A DNA stretch of 64,000 nucleotides from CAWBRT01 sp963791145 (GCA_963791145.1 CAWBRT010000003.1:1-64000); one strand, 5' to 3'; shown: positions 17,278 through 27,249, counted from the stretch's first letter. Numbers and translations: made by a program. The notes: generated from the sequence alone by a model not told the origin.

Positions 17278-19040
17278 ACGCGGCGCTGGTGGGTGCTGGG
17301 GATCTTCATGTCTTCGCGGTACTTGGCTACCGTGCGGCGGGTGACCTGGATGCCCTGCGATTGCAGAATGCGGGTAATCTGCTCGTCGGTGAGGGGACGG
17401 GCGGGATCCTCTTCTTCGATCAGTTTCTTGACACGGCGCTTGAGGATCAGCAGAGAGGTGCCGCCGCCCTGTGGGCCGTTGACGCTCTCGCTGAAGAAGT
17501 AGCGCAGCTCGAAGACGCCTTGCGGGGTGTGCACGTACTTGTTGGCCACCGCGCGGCTGACGGTCGAGGGATGGACGCCGATTTCCTCGGCCACTTCCTT
17601 GATCATCATCGGCTTCAGCTGGTCGATGCCGCGGTCGAGGAAGTCGCGTTGCCGGCCAATGACCGCTTCGCAAACTCGGAGAATGGTCTGCCGGCGCTGC
17701 TCGATGTTCTTGATGAGCTGGATGGCCGACTTGTAGCGCTCCTTGACGTAATTGCGCACGTCTTTTTCCGCGCCATTGCGGCTCAACAGCTTGCGGTAGC
17801 GGGGATTGAGGCGAAGCGTGGGCATGTCGTCGTCGTTCATCACCACCAGGTACTCGTCTCCCTGCTTGACGAAGGCGACATCGGGCTCGATCAGCCGGGC
17901 CTCGCTCTTGTTGTAGCGCAGCCCCGGCTTGGGGTCGAGCGTGCGGATCAGCGTAAAGGCCAGCATGACCGCATCCAGCGGACGCCCCATGGCTTTGGCA
18001 ATTTCCTTGTACTGCTTGTTCTGCAACTGATGCAGGTGCTTGTCGACGATGACGAGGGCATCTTCCAGCGCCTCCGCTTCCTGCGGATCGCTGCCCCGCT
18101 CTTCGTACTGGTTGTGCAGGTCCTCGAGCTGAGACATCAGGCACTCGCGCAGATCGCGCGCCGCCACGCCGACCGGGTCGAATTGCCGCACCAGATGGAT
18201 CGCCTCGTGCAGCGCGTCAATCCCGAACAGGGCATTGGATGGATTCAGTGGTTTCTTGAGCAGCTTGGGACGGTTGGTAGTCGAAAGCTTGCTCTCCGCG
18301 ACGGCCTTCTCGGCGGCGGCGGAAACTATCTCCGGGTCTTCCATGCCGTTCGGGCCGGACACTTCGCCAAAGATCGCTGCCACGTCCGCCGGGCCGATCG
18401 CCGGAACGCCATTGCCCTCGCCGGCGGCAGAGTGGACGGCCCCGGCGTCCGCATCCGGCGCACTGCTATTTCCTTGCCTGTTGTTACTTGCCTGCGCGAA
18501 AACCAGCGGATCGGCCAGCGCCAACAACTCCTCGTCGGTAGCCAGCAGGTAGCCGTCTTCACTCAGGTTGCCGATCACCTGTTCGGCGGCGGCCAGAACG
18601 TCTCCCGCCAGATGCACCGCGCCCAGCTGCCACATCAGGTGATCGGTCAGGCTGGTCGGTTTCGACAGGAAGTTCTCGAAGGAAGGTTTGTCGACGACTT
18701 CGAAGTCGGTGGAACTGCGATAGCCCGGGTCCAGGTAATCCTGGAAAAAGGAGCCGAAATCGATCTCGTCGAAAGGATCGTGCTCCTCTTTCGGCTTCTG
18801 CTCTTCCGTAGGGGCCGCGCTTTCCCGCTCCCGCTGCTCCTCGCGACCGGCGACCTCGTCGAGCGAGGGGACCGCGTCGATATACTCATCGAGCACGGGA
18901 TTCTCAATGATCTCCGCGTTGATCATGTCCTTCAGCTCCAGCTTGTTCAGGGCCAGGACACTGACCATCTGAACCAGGCCGGGGGTGAGGATCTGCTTCT
19001 GGGTGACCTTGAGATTCAGTTTGGGCTGCAGCAATACCAT
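17268..19040 (-). CDS. rpoN: RNA polymerase sigma-54 factor RpoN
   Basis: This sigma-54 factor recognises -24/-12 promoters and needs an AAA+ activator. Region I (LVQMVSVLALNKLELKD, about residues 22-60) contacts the activator. The core-binding region and the C-terminal helix-turn-helix (HPSTVSRAVANKYV) follow. The RpoN box appears as RRTVAKYRE near the end. At 590 aa it is about 100 residues longer than usual. The excess is a low-complexity Ala/Gly/Asn/Ser/Asp-rich insert at about residues 188-275 between the activator- and core-binding parts. It follows lptB, as is conserved in many Gram-negative genomes. Confidence 0.95.
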   Translation of the reverse strand: MVLLQPKLNLKVTQKQILTPGLVQMVSVLALNKLELKDMINAEIIENPVLDEYIDAVPSLDEVAGREEQRERESAAPTEEQKPKEEHDPFDEIDFGSFFQDYLDPGYRSSTDFEVVDKPSFENFLSKPTSLTDHLMWQLGAVHLAGDVLAAAEQVIGNLSEDGYLLATDEELLALADPLVFAQASNNRQGNSSAPDADAGAVHSAAGEGNGVPAIGPADVAAIFGEVSGPNGMEDPEIVSAAAEKAVAESKLSTTNRPKLLKKPLNPSNALFGIDALHEAIHLVRQFDPVGVAARDLRECLMSQLEDLHNQYEERGSDPQEAEALEDALVIVDKHLHQLQNKQYKEIAKAMGRPLDAVMLAFTLIRTLDPKPGLRYNKSEARLIEPDVAFVKQGDEYLVVMNDDDMPTLRLNPRYRKLLSRNGAEKDVRNYVKERYKSAIQLIKNIEQRRQTILRVCEAVIGRQRDFLDRGIDQLKPMMIKEVAEEIGVHPSTVSRAVANKYVHTPQGVFELRYFFSESVNGPQGGGTSLLILKRRVKKLIEEEDPARPLTDEQITRILQSQGIQVTRRTVAKYREDMKIPSTHQRRVKK

Positions 19041-19210
19041 GGTGAAAGAAAATTGTGCGGGAAATCTCCCAGCTAGATTCTAAACCAGAAGCTTTCCCGG
19101 GCGCGAAAAAAGCGTGTTATTTCCTCGCCGGTATGGACAACAAGCGTCAATTTTACGTATGACTGAGGGATGCAACAGGCTTGGCACGGCATGCGGGCAA
19201 GACTTTCGTC

Positions 19211-19939
19211 TTAGACGAGCGAGAAACTTTCTCCTAGATAGACTCGCCTGACCTCAGGATTGTTGCCCAGCTCTTCGGGTGTTCCGGCGGCGAAGATCCG
19301 TCCCTCGTTGATGATGTAGGCGCGATCGGTAACCGAAAGGGTCTCACGCACATTGTGGTCGGTGATCAGGATGCCGATGCCGCTGTCCTTGAGCCCGAAG
19401 ATGATTTTCTGCAGATCGAGCACGGCAATGGGATCGATGCCGGAGAAAGGCTCGTCGAGCAGAATGAACGTCGGAGTGATGCAGAGCGAGCGCGCGATTT
19501 CAACGCGCCGCCGCTCGCCTCCGGAGAGCGCGTAGCCGCGGTTGCGCCGAATGTGACCGAGACCAAGCTGGTCGATCAGCGACTCCATCTTGGCCCGCCG
19601 CTCCGGCCAGGTCAGCGGCTGGGCCTCCAGCACGGCCAGGATGTTTTCCTCGACCGTCAGCTTGCGAAAGACGGAGGCTTCCTGCGGCAGGTAACTGATT
19701 CCGTAGTTGCGCGCCCGCAGATACATGGGCACGCCGGTAATGTCCTCTCCATCCGCCAGAATCCTTCCGGCTTCCGGAGCGGTCAGGCCTACGACGATGT
19801 AGAACGTCGTGGTCTTGCCGGCGCCGTTGGGCCCGAGCAGACCCACCACTTCACCGCGGTCGACGTGCAGCGACACCGCGTTGACGACACGGCGTCCGCG
19901 GTAGCTCTTGCCAATTTCTTCTGCCGTAAGGGTCTGCAT
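19211..19939 (-). CDS. lptB: LPS export ABC transporter ATP-binding protein LptB
   Basis: This 242-aa ATPase drives lipopolysaccharide extraction from the inner membrane with LptF/LptG. It carries Walker A GPNGAGKTT, Q-loop YLPQEASVFRKLTVEEN, signature LSGGERRRVEIARSL, Walker B FILLDEPFSGIDPIAV and the H-loop ITDHNVRETL, all LptB-like. Its ATG overlaps the stop of lptCA (TGATG), indicating coupling. lptFG are not in the window. Confidence 0.95.
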   Translation of the reverse strand: MQTLTAEEIGKSYRGRRVVNAVSLHVDRGEVVGLLGPNGAGKTTTFYIVVGLTAPEAGRILADGEDITGVPMYLRARNYGISYLPQEASVFRKLTVEENILAVLEAQPLTWPERRAKMESLIDQLGLGHIRRNRGYALSGGERRRVEIARSLCITPTFILLDEPFSGIDPIAVLDLQKIIFGLKDSGIGILITDHNVRETLSVTDRAYIINEGRIFAAGTPEELGNNPEVRRVYLGESFSLV

Positions 19940-22231
19940 CAGCGGATTACGCGCGTGCGGGTAACGGCGCGGGAGGACTCATGACTGTCCACGAGGACTC
20001 TATCATCGCGGCTGTAGAAGGTCAACGAATCGCCACGAACTGTGCCCCGCTCCGGATCGGTGAGCAGCGGCGGACCGCCGGTCAGCACGAACTTCTCGTC
20101 GGCCGCCGTGTAAACCAGCTTCTCTCCGGTGGCGTTGCGTTCCTGCTGCCGTACATTGATGTTGCCGGTGGCGATGATCTGATTGAGCCGGCTCGGGGCA
20201 GCTATGGAACGCGTCTCCTTTTCGCCGGCCGCAACCAGCAGAACGTCGGCGCTGCCGGCTGTAAGGGTAAGCCCTTCGCCTCGGGCCAGCACGCCTCCCC
20301 GGTAACGGGCACGCCGCTCGGAATCGTTGTACACCAGCCGGGCTGCGGTCACGACTACGGTCGATGTCTTTCCATCCTTCCCTACCTGAACGAATACGCT
20401 GGTCACCGGCTGCTTGGCCGTGCCCTCCGCCACCAGTGAGCGGTTTGCCCGGTCAAACTCGATGGCCGGCGCTTCGACCACATCCGCGCCCTGCCAGAGC
20501 CGCGCATCGCCGGTATAGCGCGCTATGCCGGAGGACCTTTGCAGGTTGGCCGTGCCGGCGGTGACGTGCACCGGGTCGGAGGTGGCGAGAATCGCTCCCC
20601 CGGCGTTCTGCTTCAGCTCGCTGTAGGTGGTTTTGACCGAGCCTTGCGCCAGGGCATCGCCGCTGCGCCGATCGATGCGCATGCGGTTGGCAGTAACCGT
20701 CATGCCGCCGTCGAGAATACGCGGCGAGCCGGTCAGAACAACGGCATCGCTTTCAGGAGTGAAGCGGGCGCGGTCGGCATAGGCGAAGCGTCCCCCGGCT
20801 CCTAAAGCGCTATTCTTGGCCCCGGGTTCGTTGTAGCGGAAATTCCCCTCCTGCCGGATCTCGGTAATGCCGCCGCCGGGAGCGAACTGCGCCACCACCG
20901 AATCGCTGGTGCTCACCTTGTCCGGCTGTCCGGGAACGATGGAGGTAACCTTGGCTCCCGGCTGGCCACGCATGCTGGATAGATGGTTGCTGTCATCGAA
21001 CTCCGCCCAGAGGCGGTTCGCCGTCACCACGGTGTGCTCCCCGGGAACAGAGGGCCGAGCCGGCGTGATCAGCACCTGGGCGGGACCGAGGCTCTCGGCG
21101 CGGGAGAACAGGCGCCCGTCCTTAATGTGGAGATCGGCGGAGTCACAGGTGATCTCCACTGTCTGCTGGTCCCTGTTGTCTTGTGCCGGCGTTCCTTGCG
21201 GCACGGGATTGTGCCGCAGGCGCACGCTCTCGGTGCCGTGTACCAGCAGGGGATGATTGCCGGCGGCAAAGTCTACGGTGACTCGTCCGGCGTGGGCGGT
21301 AGCGGCATTGCGGCCGTGCCCTTCGATTTCAACGCCGCCGGTAAAGACCGCTTTCTGTATCTGGTTCTTCTCCCCCACGGTCATTTCGCCGCGCGGCGCG
21401 CGCAGGGTGGCTCCGTTATCCCCCTCGGTAGATGAGGCGCACGTTGCCGGTACCGATCGCTTTCTGCAACTCGTTTTGCGGCGACAGCAGCAGCTCCATT
21501 TGGTCAGCTTCGAGGTCGCGCCCGGGCTGATGGAGGCGCGCGGCGGCCAGCGTAATCCGGCGCGGGTCCTTGCTGATGACGCCGCTCGAGGCCTGCAGGT
21601 TCGTGGGTGTGCTGCCTCCGGCAATCGCCACTCGCGACTCCAGCACCAGTTCGTTTTTCTTGGAGTCGTAGGTCGCACCGACCGCCGAGCCCTCGCCCTG
21701 CGGCACGCGGAATTCCACGAGCTCGGAGGTATGCGCGATTCCGCTCTTCTGGTTGAAGACCAGGCCGCGGGTTTTCAAATGAACGGGATTCTGCAGCTCC
21801 CGCGGAGGCGCCTGGTCCGGTTGCTGCGGCCCGCTGGCATTGCCTTCCAGGTCGATCTGGACCTCGCCGTGAGCGGCAATCGTTCCCGCCCGCGGGTCGT
21901 ATTCGAACTCGGAGCCGTAAATCTGGTCGAAGCGCGTCGAATCCCGGCCGTACACCACTATGCTGACATCACGCAATTTGGCATGCCCGCCATCGGCATA
22001 TTGAACGGCATTCGACGCTCGAATGGTAAACACGGTGCGTCCCCCCTCGGATTTCGAGAGCGAGAAGCCCTGCGTGCTCTGCTGGATCTCAACTCCCAGC
22101 TTCTGCGGAAGCTGCTTCAGCAAACGCTGACTCTGGATGCGCGCATAAAAATAGAAGCCGGCAACCACCACTGTGACAACAATCGCCAGCGTGCCAAACC
22201 AGACCCGAAGACGCGGAATAGAGATGGGCAT
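19939..22231 (-). CDS. lptC: Fused LptC-LptA/OstA periplasmic LPS transport protein, one frameshift
   Basis: Corrected length is about 763 aa. The N-terminus has one membrane anchor (about residues 10-30) followed by an LptC-like beta-jellyroll. After about residue 270 it continues into several LptA/OstA-like repeats with strands such as MTVTANRMRIDRRSGDALAQG and the final ATGEKLVYTAADEKFVLTGG. It should form part of the periplasmic bridge carrying LPS to LptD. The two halves lie in different frames, joined at about 21425 in a run of five G where four would keep the frame, so a single indel is likely. The stop overlaps lptB. Confidence 0.85.
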
Positions 22232-22293
22232 CTGCTGTCATCTTAACGGAGAGTGAGGTTGTGTGGAATGGGGGGCGCAGAATGGGGGGTTGG

Positions 22294-22872
22294 CTACTTG
22301 GAGCGAATGACCACGGTGCCGGCGATCATGTCGTGCAGGCTGAGGCGGCGGCGGTGGAAGACCGCCATCGCGAAGCCTATCAGTAAACCGAAGGTAGAGA
22401 AGAACTTGGCAAAATATCGGCAAGTGGCCTGGTAGAAGCTGATGCGCTCCCCGTTGACATTCGCGACCTTCAGGTGGAGCAGGCGCTTGCCCGGCGTGGC
22501 CTGCTGTACGGAGGATTCGGCCGCCGCGGAATAAATCCAGAACCAGACGATCCACAGCAGCACTACAGCGGTGCCCATAGTAGCGCGGCTCTTGAACTCG
22601 TTCAGGCCGATCTGCGAGTGATAGGCTTCCATGACCCACATCATCACTATGGCAATGGGAAACAGCAGGGCGGAGGCCAAGAGTACATCGAAGATGGCAG
22701 CCAGCAGACGCCGCCAGACAGGAGCACAAACGACTTCTCCGGCCGGGGTGTTGACTGTCCGTTCGGGTCGGGCCACCGCCGCAACCGCCGCGCGGCAGTG
22801 AGGGCATAAGGAACCGCTTTCGAGCATCTCATACCCGCAAGCCGAACAGACGTTTACCGCAACACTCGACAT
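22294..22872 (-). CDS. RDD family membrane protein with N-terminal zinc ribbon
   Basis: This 192-aa protein begins with a zinc-ribbon-like CSACGYEMLESGSLCPHC (two CxxC knuckles, residues 10-27). An RDD domain with three to four transmembrane segments follows (about residues 48-75, 95-120 and 150-172). The RDD Arg and Asp landmarks are visible in WRRLLAAIFDVLLA and LSLHDMIAGT, and TPGKRLLHLKVAN is typical. RDD proteins are often implicated in transport or stress, but the function here is unknown. ATG 22872 is chosen; a longer frame lacks support. Confidence 0.82.
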   Translation of the reverse strand: MSSVAVNVCSACGYEMLESGSLCPHCRAAVAAVARPERTVNTPAGEVVCAPVWRRLLAAIFDVLLASALLFPIAIVMMWVMEAYHSQIGLNEFKSRATMGTAVVLLWIVWFWIYSAAAESSVQQATPGKRLLHLKVANVNGERISFYQATCRYFAKFFSTFGLLIGFAMAVFHRRRLSLHDMIAGTVVIRSK

Positions 22873-23023
22873 ATCGGTGGAATATACCACATCCAGCTTA
22901 GACGTCGATCTCAGGAATGCCGTGAGCACCACCAATGTGCCATTTTTCTATTCCCGACTGGCACCAAACGGCTGCGATGCCCGCGTTAGCAGGCCAACTC
23001 GGGCCGTCCGAGGTTACTAGACG

Positions 23024-24457
23024 CTATGTCAGCTCGACCCGTTGCATGTACTGGGCGATTTCCACCCGCCATCCGAGCTGTTGCTGGATCGCCTGCCGCA
23101 GTGCCGCCGCCGCGTCCGGCTCGCCATGGACTAGGTATGTGACCTGCGGCTGTTTGGTGAAGGTACGCAGCCATTCCAGCATTTCCGCCGAATCGGCGTG
23201 ATCGCTGAACTGTTCCAGGGCGGCAACCTGCGCCCGCACGGGTACGATCTGGCCGAAAATCTTGACCTGGGGGGCTCCGTCCTTGATCTGGCGTCCGCGC
23301 GTGCCTACCGCCTGGAAGCCGATGAACAGGATCAGGTTCCTGGGGTCGGGCAGCCGCTGCAGCAGGTGATGCTGAATCCGCCCTCCCATGGCCATGCCAT
23401 TGGAGGAAACGATTACGCAGGGATAGCGCGAATCGTTGATCTTCCTGGAGTCGGCAACGGTGCTGGCGAAGTGGAAGTTGTCCCACTGGAAGGGCGAGCC
23501 GAATTTCTGGATGAGCTGCCGCGTCTCTTCGTTGAACTCCTCCGAGTGCTTGAGGAAGAGCTTGACCGCCTCGATGCCCATGGGCGAGTCGCTGAAGACC
23601 GGCAGGCGCGGAATCTGCTGGGCTTCCATCAGCTCCTTGAGCAGGAAGAGGAACTTCTGGGTGCGCTCGACGGCAAAGGCGGGCACGACCACGCTGCCGC
23701 CGCCTTGTACCGTCTCGCGAATCAGGCGCGCCAGTTGCGGCCGGGGATCGTCAGTCGGATGAGAGCGGTTGCCGTAGGTGGATTCCATGATCAGGATGTC
23801 GGGCGACTCGCCCTCAGTCGGCCCCGAATGCACCACCCGGCCAGGCGCGACCTGGCTGTTGCGCACCCGCCCGACGTCGCCGGTAAACAGGCAGACGCGC
23901 TTGTTGCCGTTCACGCCGATCGTGACCTCGGTCATGGCCGCGCCCAGGATGTGGGCCGAGCGCACGAAGCGGAAGCTGATCTCCGGGCTGAGCGTGACGG
24001 ATTTGCCGAACTCCACGGGCGAGAACTGCGCCAGCGAGTCGCGTGCCTGCTCCAGGGTGTAGAGCGGCAGGGCGGGGTCGTGCTTGGACGACTTCCACTT
24101 GTTGTGCGATTCCGCGTCTTCTTCCTGCAGGTAGCCGGAATCGGGCAGCAGAATGCCGCACAGATCCACCGTGGCGGGTGTGGCGTAGACGCGTCCGCGA
24201 AAACCTTCGGCCACCAGCCGCGGAATCCAGCCGCTGTGATCCAGATGGGCATGGGTGAGCACCAGGGCGTCGATCTCGCGCGGCGGCAGCGGCGGGTCCT
24301 GCCAGTTCTTAAGCCGCCACTCCTTCGGACCCTGAAAGAGACCGCAATCGAGCAGCGTCTGAAAACCGGTTTTGCCGCTGGTATCGGAATTGGTGTTGAT
24401 CAGATGCTTGGAGCCGGTGACGGTCCCGGCAGCGCCCAGGAACTGGATGTAACTCAC
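23024..24457 (-). CDS. MBL-fold beta-CASP RNA-processing nuclease
   Basis: This 477-aa metallo-beta-lactamase-fold protein has motif THAHLDHSG, the zinc-ligand FTGDVGR, the beta-CASP insert with VPAFAVERTQKFL, and C-terminal motifs SSNGMAMGGR and FSDHADSAEMLEWL. It matches the YSH1/CPSF73-like bacterial exonuclease group that degrades or trims RNA. GTG 24457 with AAAGG upstream is preferred. The ATG at 24487 would add ten residues encoded by a heptamer repeat array. Confidence 0.85.
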   Translation of the reverse strand: MSYIQFLGAAGTVTGSKHLINTNSDTSGKTGFQTLLDCGLFQGPKEWRLKNWQDPPLPPREIDALVLTHAHLDHSGWIPRLVAEGFRGRVYATPATVDLCGILLPDSGYLQEEDAESHNKWKSSKHDPALPLYTLEQARDSLAQFSPVEFGKSVTLSPEISFRFVRSAHILGAAMTEVTIGVNGNKRVCLFTGDVGRVRNSQVAPGRVVHSGPTEGESPDILIMESTYGNRSHPTDDPRPQLARLIRETVQGGGSVVVPAFAVERTQKFLFLLKELMEAQQIPRLPVFSDSPMGIEAVKLFLKHSEEFNEETRQLIQKFGSPFQWDNFHFASTVADSRKINDSRYPCVIVSSNGMAMGGRIQHHLLQRLPDPRNLILFIGFQAVGTRGRQIKDGAPQVKIFGQIVPVRAQVAALEQFSDHADSAEMLEWLRTFTKQPQVTYLVHGEPDAAAALRQAIQQQLGWRVEIAQYMQRVELT

Positions 24458-24472
24458 GTGTCGCCTTTCAGA

Positions 24473-24502
24473 AGTTTCGAGTTTCAAGTTTTAAGTTTCA
24501 AG
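24473..24502. repeat. Heptamer array (AGTTTCA type)
   Basis: About four 7-nt units (AGTTTCG, AGTTTCA, AGTTTTA, AGTTTCA) lie just upstream of the beta-CASP nuclease gene. Confidence 0.75.
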
Positions 24503-24536
24503 AATACGTTTGTGGCTGCGGTTCGCCCGCTCGCTC

Positions 24537-26468
24537 TCAAGGCCCACGTTTTTTGCGGGCCGGAGCAGGTTCGGAATCGAACGACGATGAGTCCGGCGGG
24601 CGGGCAACTTCCCTCTTGTTATTCGAAGAATCAAACACAGGCACGCTGCCGTCGTTGACCTCGGCCAGGGAAGGCGCTCCTTGAATGACGATACGGGTGG
24701 TTGCCTTCGCCATCCCGGGAACCTGGATTCGCCCAAGGCGCTTCTGGTCATGAACGGAGTAAACAATAACCGGGACTTCGCTCCAGACCGGCGTCAGATT
24801 CTCCACCGTGACGCTCACCACATAGTTGTTCTCCAGTGTCCGGCGCGCGTTGGTTGCCTCGATGCGAAAGTCGGGCAGCCCCAGGTCGCGGTAGACCCAG
24901 GAGTCGAAGAACGCCTCCAGGTCTTTGCGCGGGGTGAATTGACTTTCGAGCAGGCCCTGCATGTATGAGGCCTGCCGGTCCTGGGCCGGCCGGTAGGCGG
25001 CAATGGCCTTGATCAGCGGCCCATCGCCCACCATATCGCGCAGCATCCACCAGACATAAGCTGCCTTTCCGGAGTAGAGTACCTCATCATCGGTGTTGAT
25101 CAGCGATCTTTGCGCTTGCCCCGCTTCGGAATTCGCATTTGGCGCCGGGGAGGAAGCGGGCGTTGCCGCTGGAGTCGCCGCCGAGCCGTCTTGTGCCTGC
25201 TCGGGTTGGCTGCGTTCGGCCGGGATCAGGGCCGGCAGAACCCGGCCGAGGAAATCATTGGCGGCCGCCTGTCCCGCCTGCCGTTCGCATACCAGTGCCT
25301 GCCCGAAGCGTGCCAAGCCGTCGGCAATCCACTTTCGCGGAGAGGTGATGTTCGCCCTGACGAGCGTACGCGCCAGCAGCAGCTCGCGGTCGGGGGCACC
25401 GGTAGAGGAACGCAAAGGCGCCAGCAGCATGGTTCCGCTTTCAAAGGGCACCGCGTTGGGGTCGGGTAGCCCGATCAATTCGGGTTTGCGCTTCAGCGGG
25501 CCAAACCAGTCGGTGAGTATGCGCTCGGCTGCTTCGGCGGAATCGGCATAATCCCGCGCCACGGACCGGGTAGCGGGCGAGTGGAAGACAGTCAGCGCCG
25601 GGCTTTCCATCCTGACGAATTCGCCGAAAACGAAGACCGGAGTCGAGCCGGCGGGGAATTCAGCGCGCACCGAGGCGGCGGCAACACGCGCCCCTCGGGA
25701 GGAGCTGAACTCCGCCTCGGACCCTGTGCCCGCGGCGACCTCTGCGGCCCTGCCGTTGGTAACCAGCGAGAGTTGGGACGCCCCCGGCGAGGATGCCAGC
25801 GACAGCTTGACGCTGAGGGTGGTCTGCGCATGGCGGCGCTTCCAACGCTCGAGCGCGGTAAACACCGAGGTGCCTTCGCTCAGGCTGACGGCCTCGATCG
25901 AGACCGGATACCAGGTGACATAGCCCAGCCCGCGCACGGCGCCGAAGATATCGCCGATCTCGTCCCAGTCGCTCGCCAGGGCGATGCTGTCGGGCGCTCC
26001 AATGCGGAGCAGGCGGCCGGAGTCGCGGGTGATCTCGCCCGCATAGCTCACCTCCAGCTTCACCGTGCCCCGCGGCGGGACCGGCTGCGGGAGGGTTACG
26101 ATCGCCTCCTCCAAGGCGCCGGTGTGATCGATATCGGAGGTGTAATCCTGCGTGATGTAGGAAATTGGCTGTCCGTCCGCCATGGAGATCCGCTTCCAGG
26201 CCAGCGAAGAGGATATCTGCAGCGCGAGCTGCCGCTGCGGCGAATCGGAATCGTTGCGCAGCTCCAGCGTTCCCTCGGCCTCGAAGTCATGTTCCGCCGG
26301 CCGAATGCTCGCCTTGAGCGAATAGTGGGTGAAGGTAAAAGCATCGCGGTCGACCGCCGCCAGCGGCAGGGCGGCCAGCGCCAGAATCACCGCAACGAAC
26401 GCACGAACGGCATTCCCTGAGAACCCCGCGAGCCTGATCCGAAGCCCGGTATGTCTTATAACCATCAC
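24537..26468 (-). CDS. Exported M1-peptidase-like protein lacking the zinc site
   Basis: This 643-aa protein has an N-terminal signal or anchor (about residues 20-40). An M1-like N-terminal beta-sandwich follows (FTFTHYSLKASIRPAEHDFEAEGTL and the GYVTWYPVS region), then a helical peptidase-like domain. Where active M1 enzymes have HEXXH and a downstream Glu, this protein has LLLARTLVRANITSPRKWIADGLARF in two parts, so both zinc His are missing. The C-terminal part resembles the M1 tail (AFFDSWVYRDLGLPDF). It is probably a non-catalytic exported binding or scaffold protein. Its ATG overlaps the rlmB stop. Confidence 0.7.
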   Translation of the reverse strand: MMVIRHTGLRIRLAGFSGNAVRAFVAVILALAALPLAAVDRDAFTFTHYSLKASIRPAEHDFEAEGTLELRNDSDSPQRQLALQISSSLAWKRISMADGQPISYITQDYTSDIDHTGALEEAIVTLPQPVPPRGTVKLEVSYAGEITRDSGRLLRIGAPDSIALASDWDEIGDIFGAVRGLGYVTWYPVSIEAVSLSEGTSVFTALERWKRRHAQTTLSVKLSLASSPGASQLSLVTNGRAAEVAAGTGSEAEFSSSRGARVAAASVRAEFPAGSTPVFVFGEFVRMESPALTVFHSPATRSVARDYADSAEAAERILTDWFGPLKRKPELIGLPDPNAVPFESGTMLLAPLRSSTGAPDRELLLARTLVRANITSPRKWIADGLARFGQALVCERQAGQAAANDFLGRVLPALIPAERSQPEQAQDGSAATPAATPASSPAPNANSEAGQAQRSLINTDDEVLYSGKAAYVWWMLRDMVGDGPLIKAIAAYRPAQDRQASYMQGLLESQFTPRKDLEAFFDSWVYRDLGLPDFRIEATNARRTLENNYVVSVTVENLTPVWSEVPVIVYSVHDQKRLGRIQVPGMAKATTRIVIQGAPSLAEVNDGSVPVFDSSNNKREVARPPDSSSFDSEPAPARKKRGP

Positions 26469-27235
26469 TCAGCCCGGCTCCGCCCGGCAGCAGGCGCCTG
26501 AGCCTTGAGGCGGCGCTGGCGCAAGACCTCATACATCACGATTCCGCCGGCGACGGATACGTTCAGCGAGGAGACGCTGCCCATCATCGGAATGGAAACC
26601 AGCAGGTCGCACTTCTTGCGCACCAGATCGTGCAGCCCCTTGCCCTCGGCGCCGAGCACCAGGGCGCAGTCCATGTTGTAGTCGAGCCCGTCATATGTTT
26701 GCGTGGCGCGTTCGTCCAGGCCGACGGTCCAGATGTTGCGATCCTTCAGCTCCTCCAGCGTGCGCGCAATGTTGACCACGCGCGACACGGCCAGGTGCTC
26801 GGAGGCGCCGGCCGAGGCTTTGACTACCGCTCCGGTGATGCCGGCGGCGCGACGCTCAGGGATGACCACTCCGTCGATGCCGGCGCCGTCGGCGGAGCGC
26901 AGCAGCGCGCCCAGATTCTGCGGGTCTTCTATGCCATCCAGCACCAGCAGGAAGAGATGGCTGCCGCGGCGGTTGGCTACCAGATCGTCGATATCGGAAT
27001 AGGCCTTACGTGAGGTGAAGGCCATCACGCCCTGGTGCGTGCTGGTGCGGGTGGCGCGGTCGATCTCCTCGCGGGGAACGAAGCGGACCGAGATGCCCTG
27101 GTCGCGGCAATCGTCGATGATGCGCTGCATGCGCGGATCGGTGCGGTCACGGGAGACAGCCACGTAATCGAAGCGGCGCTCCCGCCTCTTCAGCGCCTCG
27201 CTGACGGCATGAATGCCATAGATGACCTCGCCCAT
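26465..27235 (-). CDS. rlmB: 23S rRNA (guanosine-2'-O-)-methyltransferase RlmB (TrmH family)
   Basis: This 256-aa SPOUT methyltransferase has an N-terminal substrate-binding domain (VIYGIHAVSEALKRR) and a C-terminal knotted domain. Its motifs are VLDGIEDPQNLGALLRSA, VLGAEGKGL and SIPMMGSVSSLNVSVAGGI. RlmB methylates G2251 in the 23S peptidyl-transferase loop; other TrmH-family targets are possible. ATG 27235 follows AGAGGG. A longer frame would run through repeat DNA. Its stop overlaps the start of the M1-like gene. Confidence 0.9.
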   Translation of the reverse strand: MGEVIYGIHAVSEALKRRERRFDYVAVSRDRTDPRMQRIIDDCRDQGISVRFVPREEIDRATRTSTHQGVMAFTSRKAYSDIDDLVANRRGSHLFLLVLDGIEDPQNLGALLRSADGAGIDGVVIPERRAAGITGAVVKASAGASEHLAVSRVVNIARTLEELKDRNIWTVGLDERATQTYDGLDYNMDCALVLGAEGKGLHDLVRKKCDLLVSIPMMGSVSSLNVSVAGGIVMYEVLRQRRLKAQAPAAGRSRAE

Positions 27236-27249
27236 GCCCTCTAGTTTAC

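Noticed and set aside
17289..19076. Long open frame opposite rpoN (and similar ones opposite priA, the beta-CASP gene, the dehydratase and the transporter)
   Set aside because: High GC at third codon positions creates long antisense frames. They lack ribosome sites and family motifs, while the opposite strand encodes clear proteins.
19041..19210. Sigma-54 promoter upstream of rpoN (TTGGCACGGCATGC near 19180)
   Set aside because: The spacing between GG and GC does not fit the -24/-12 rule.
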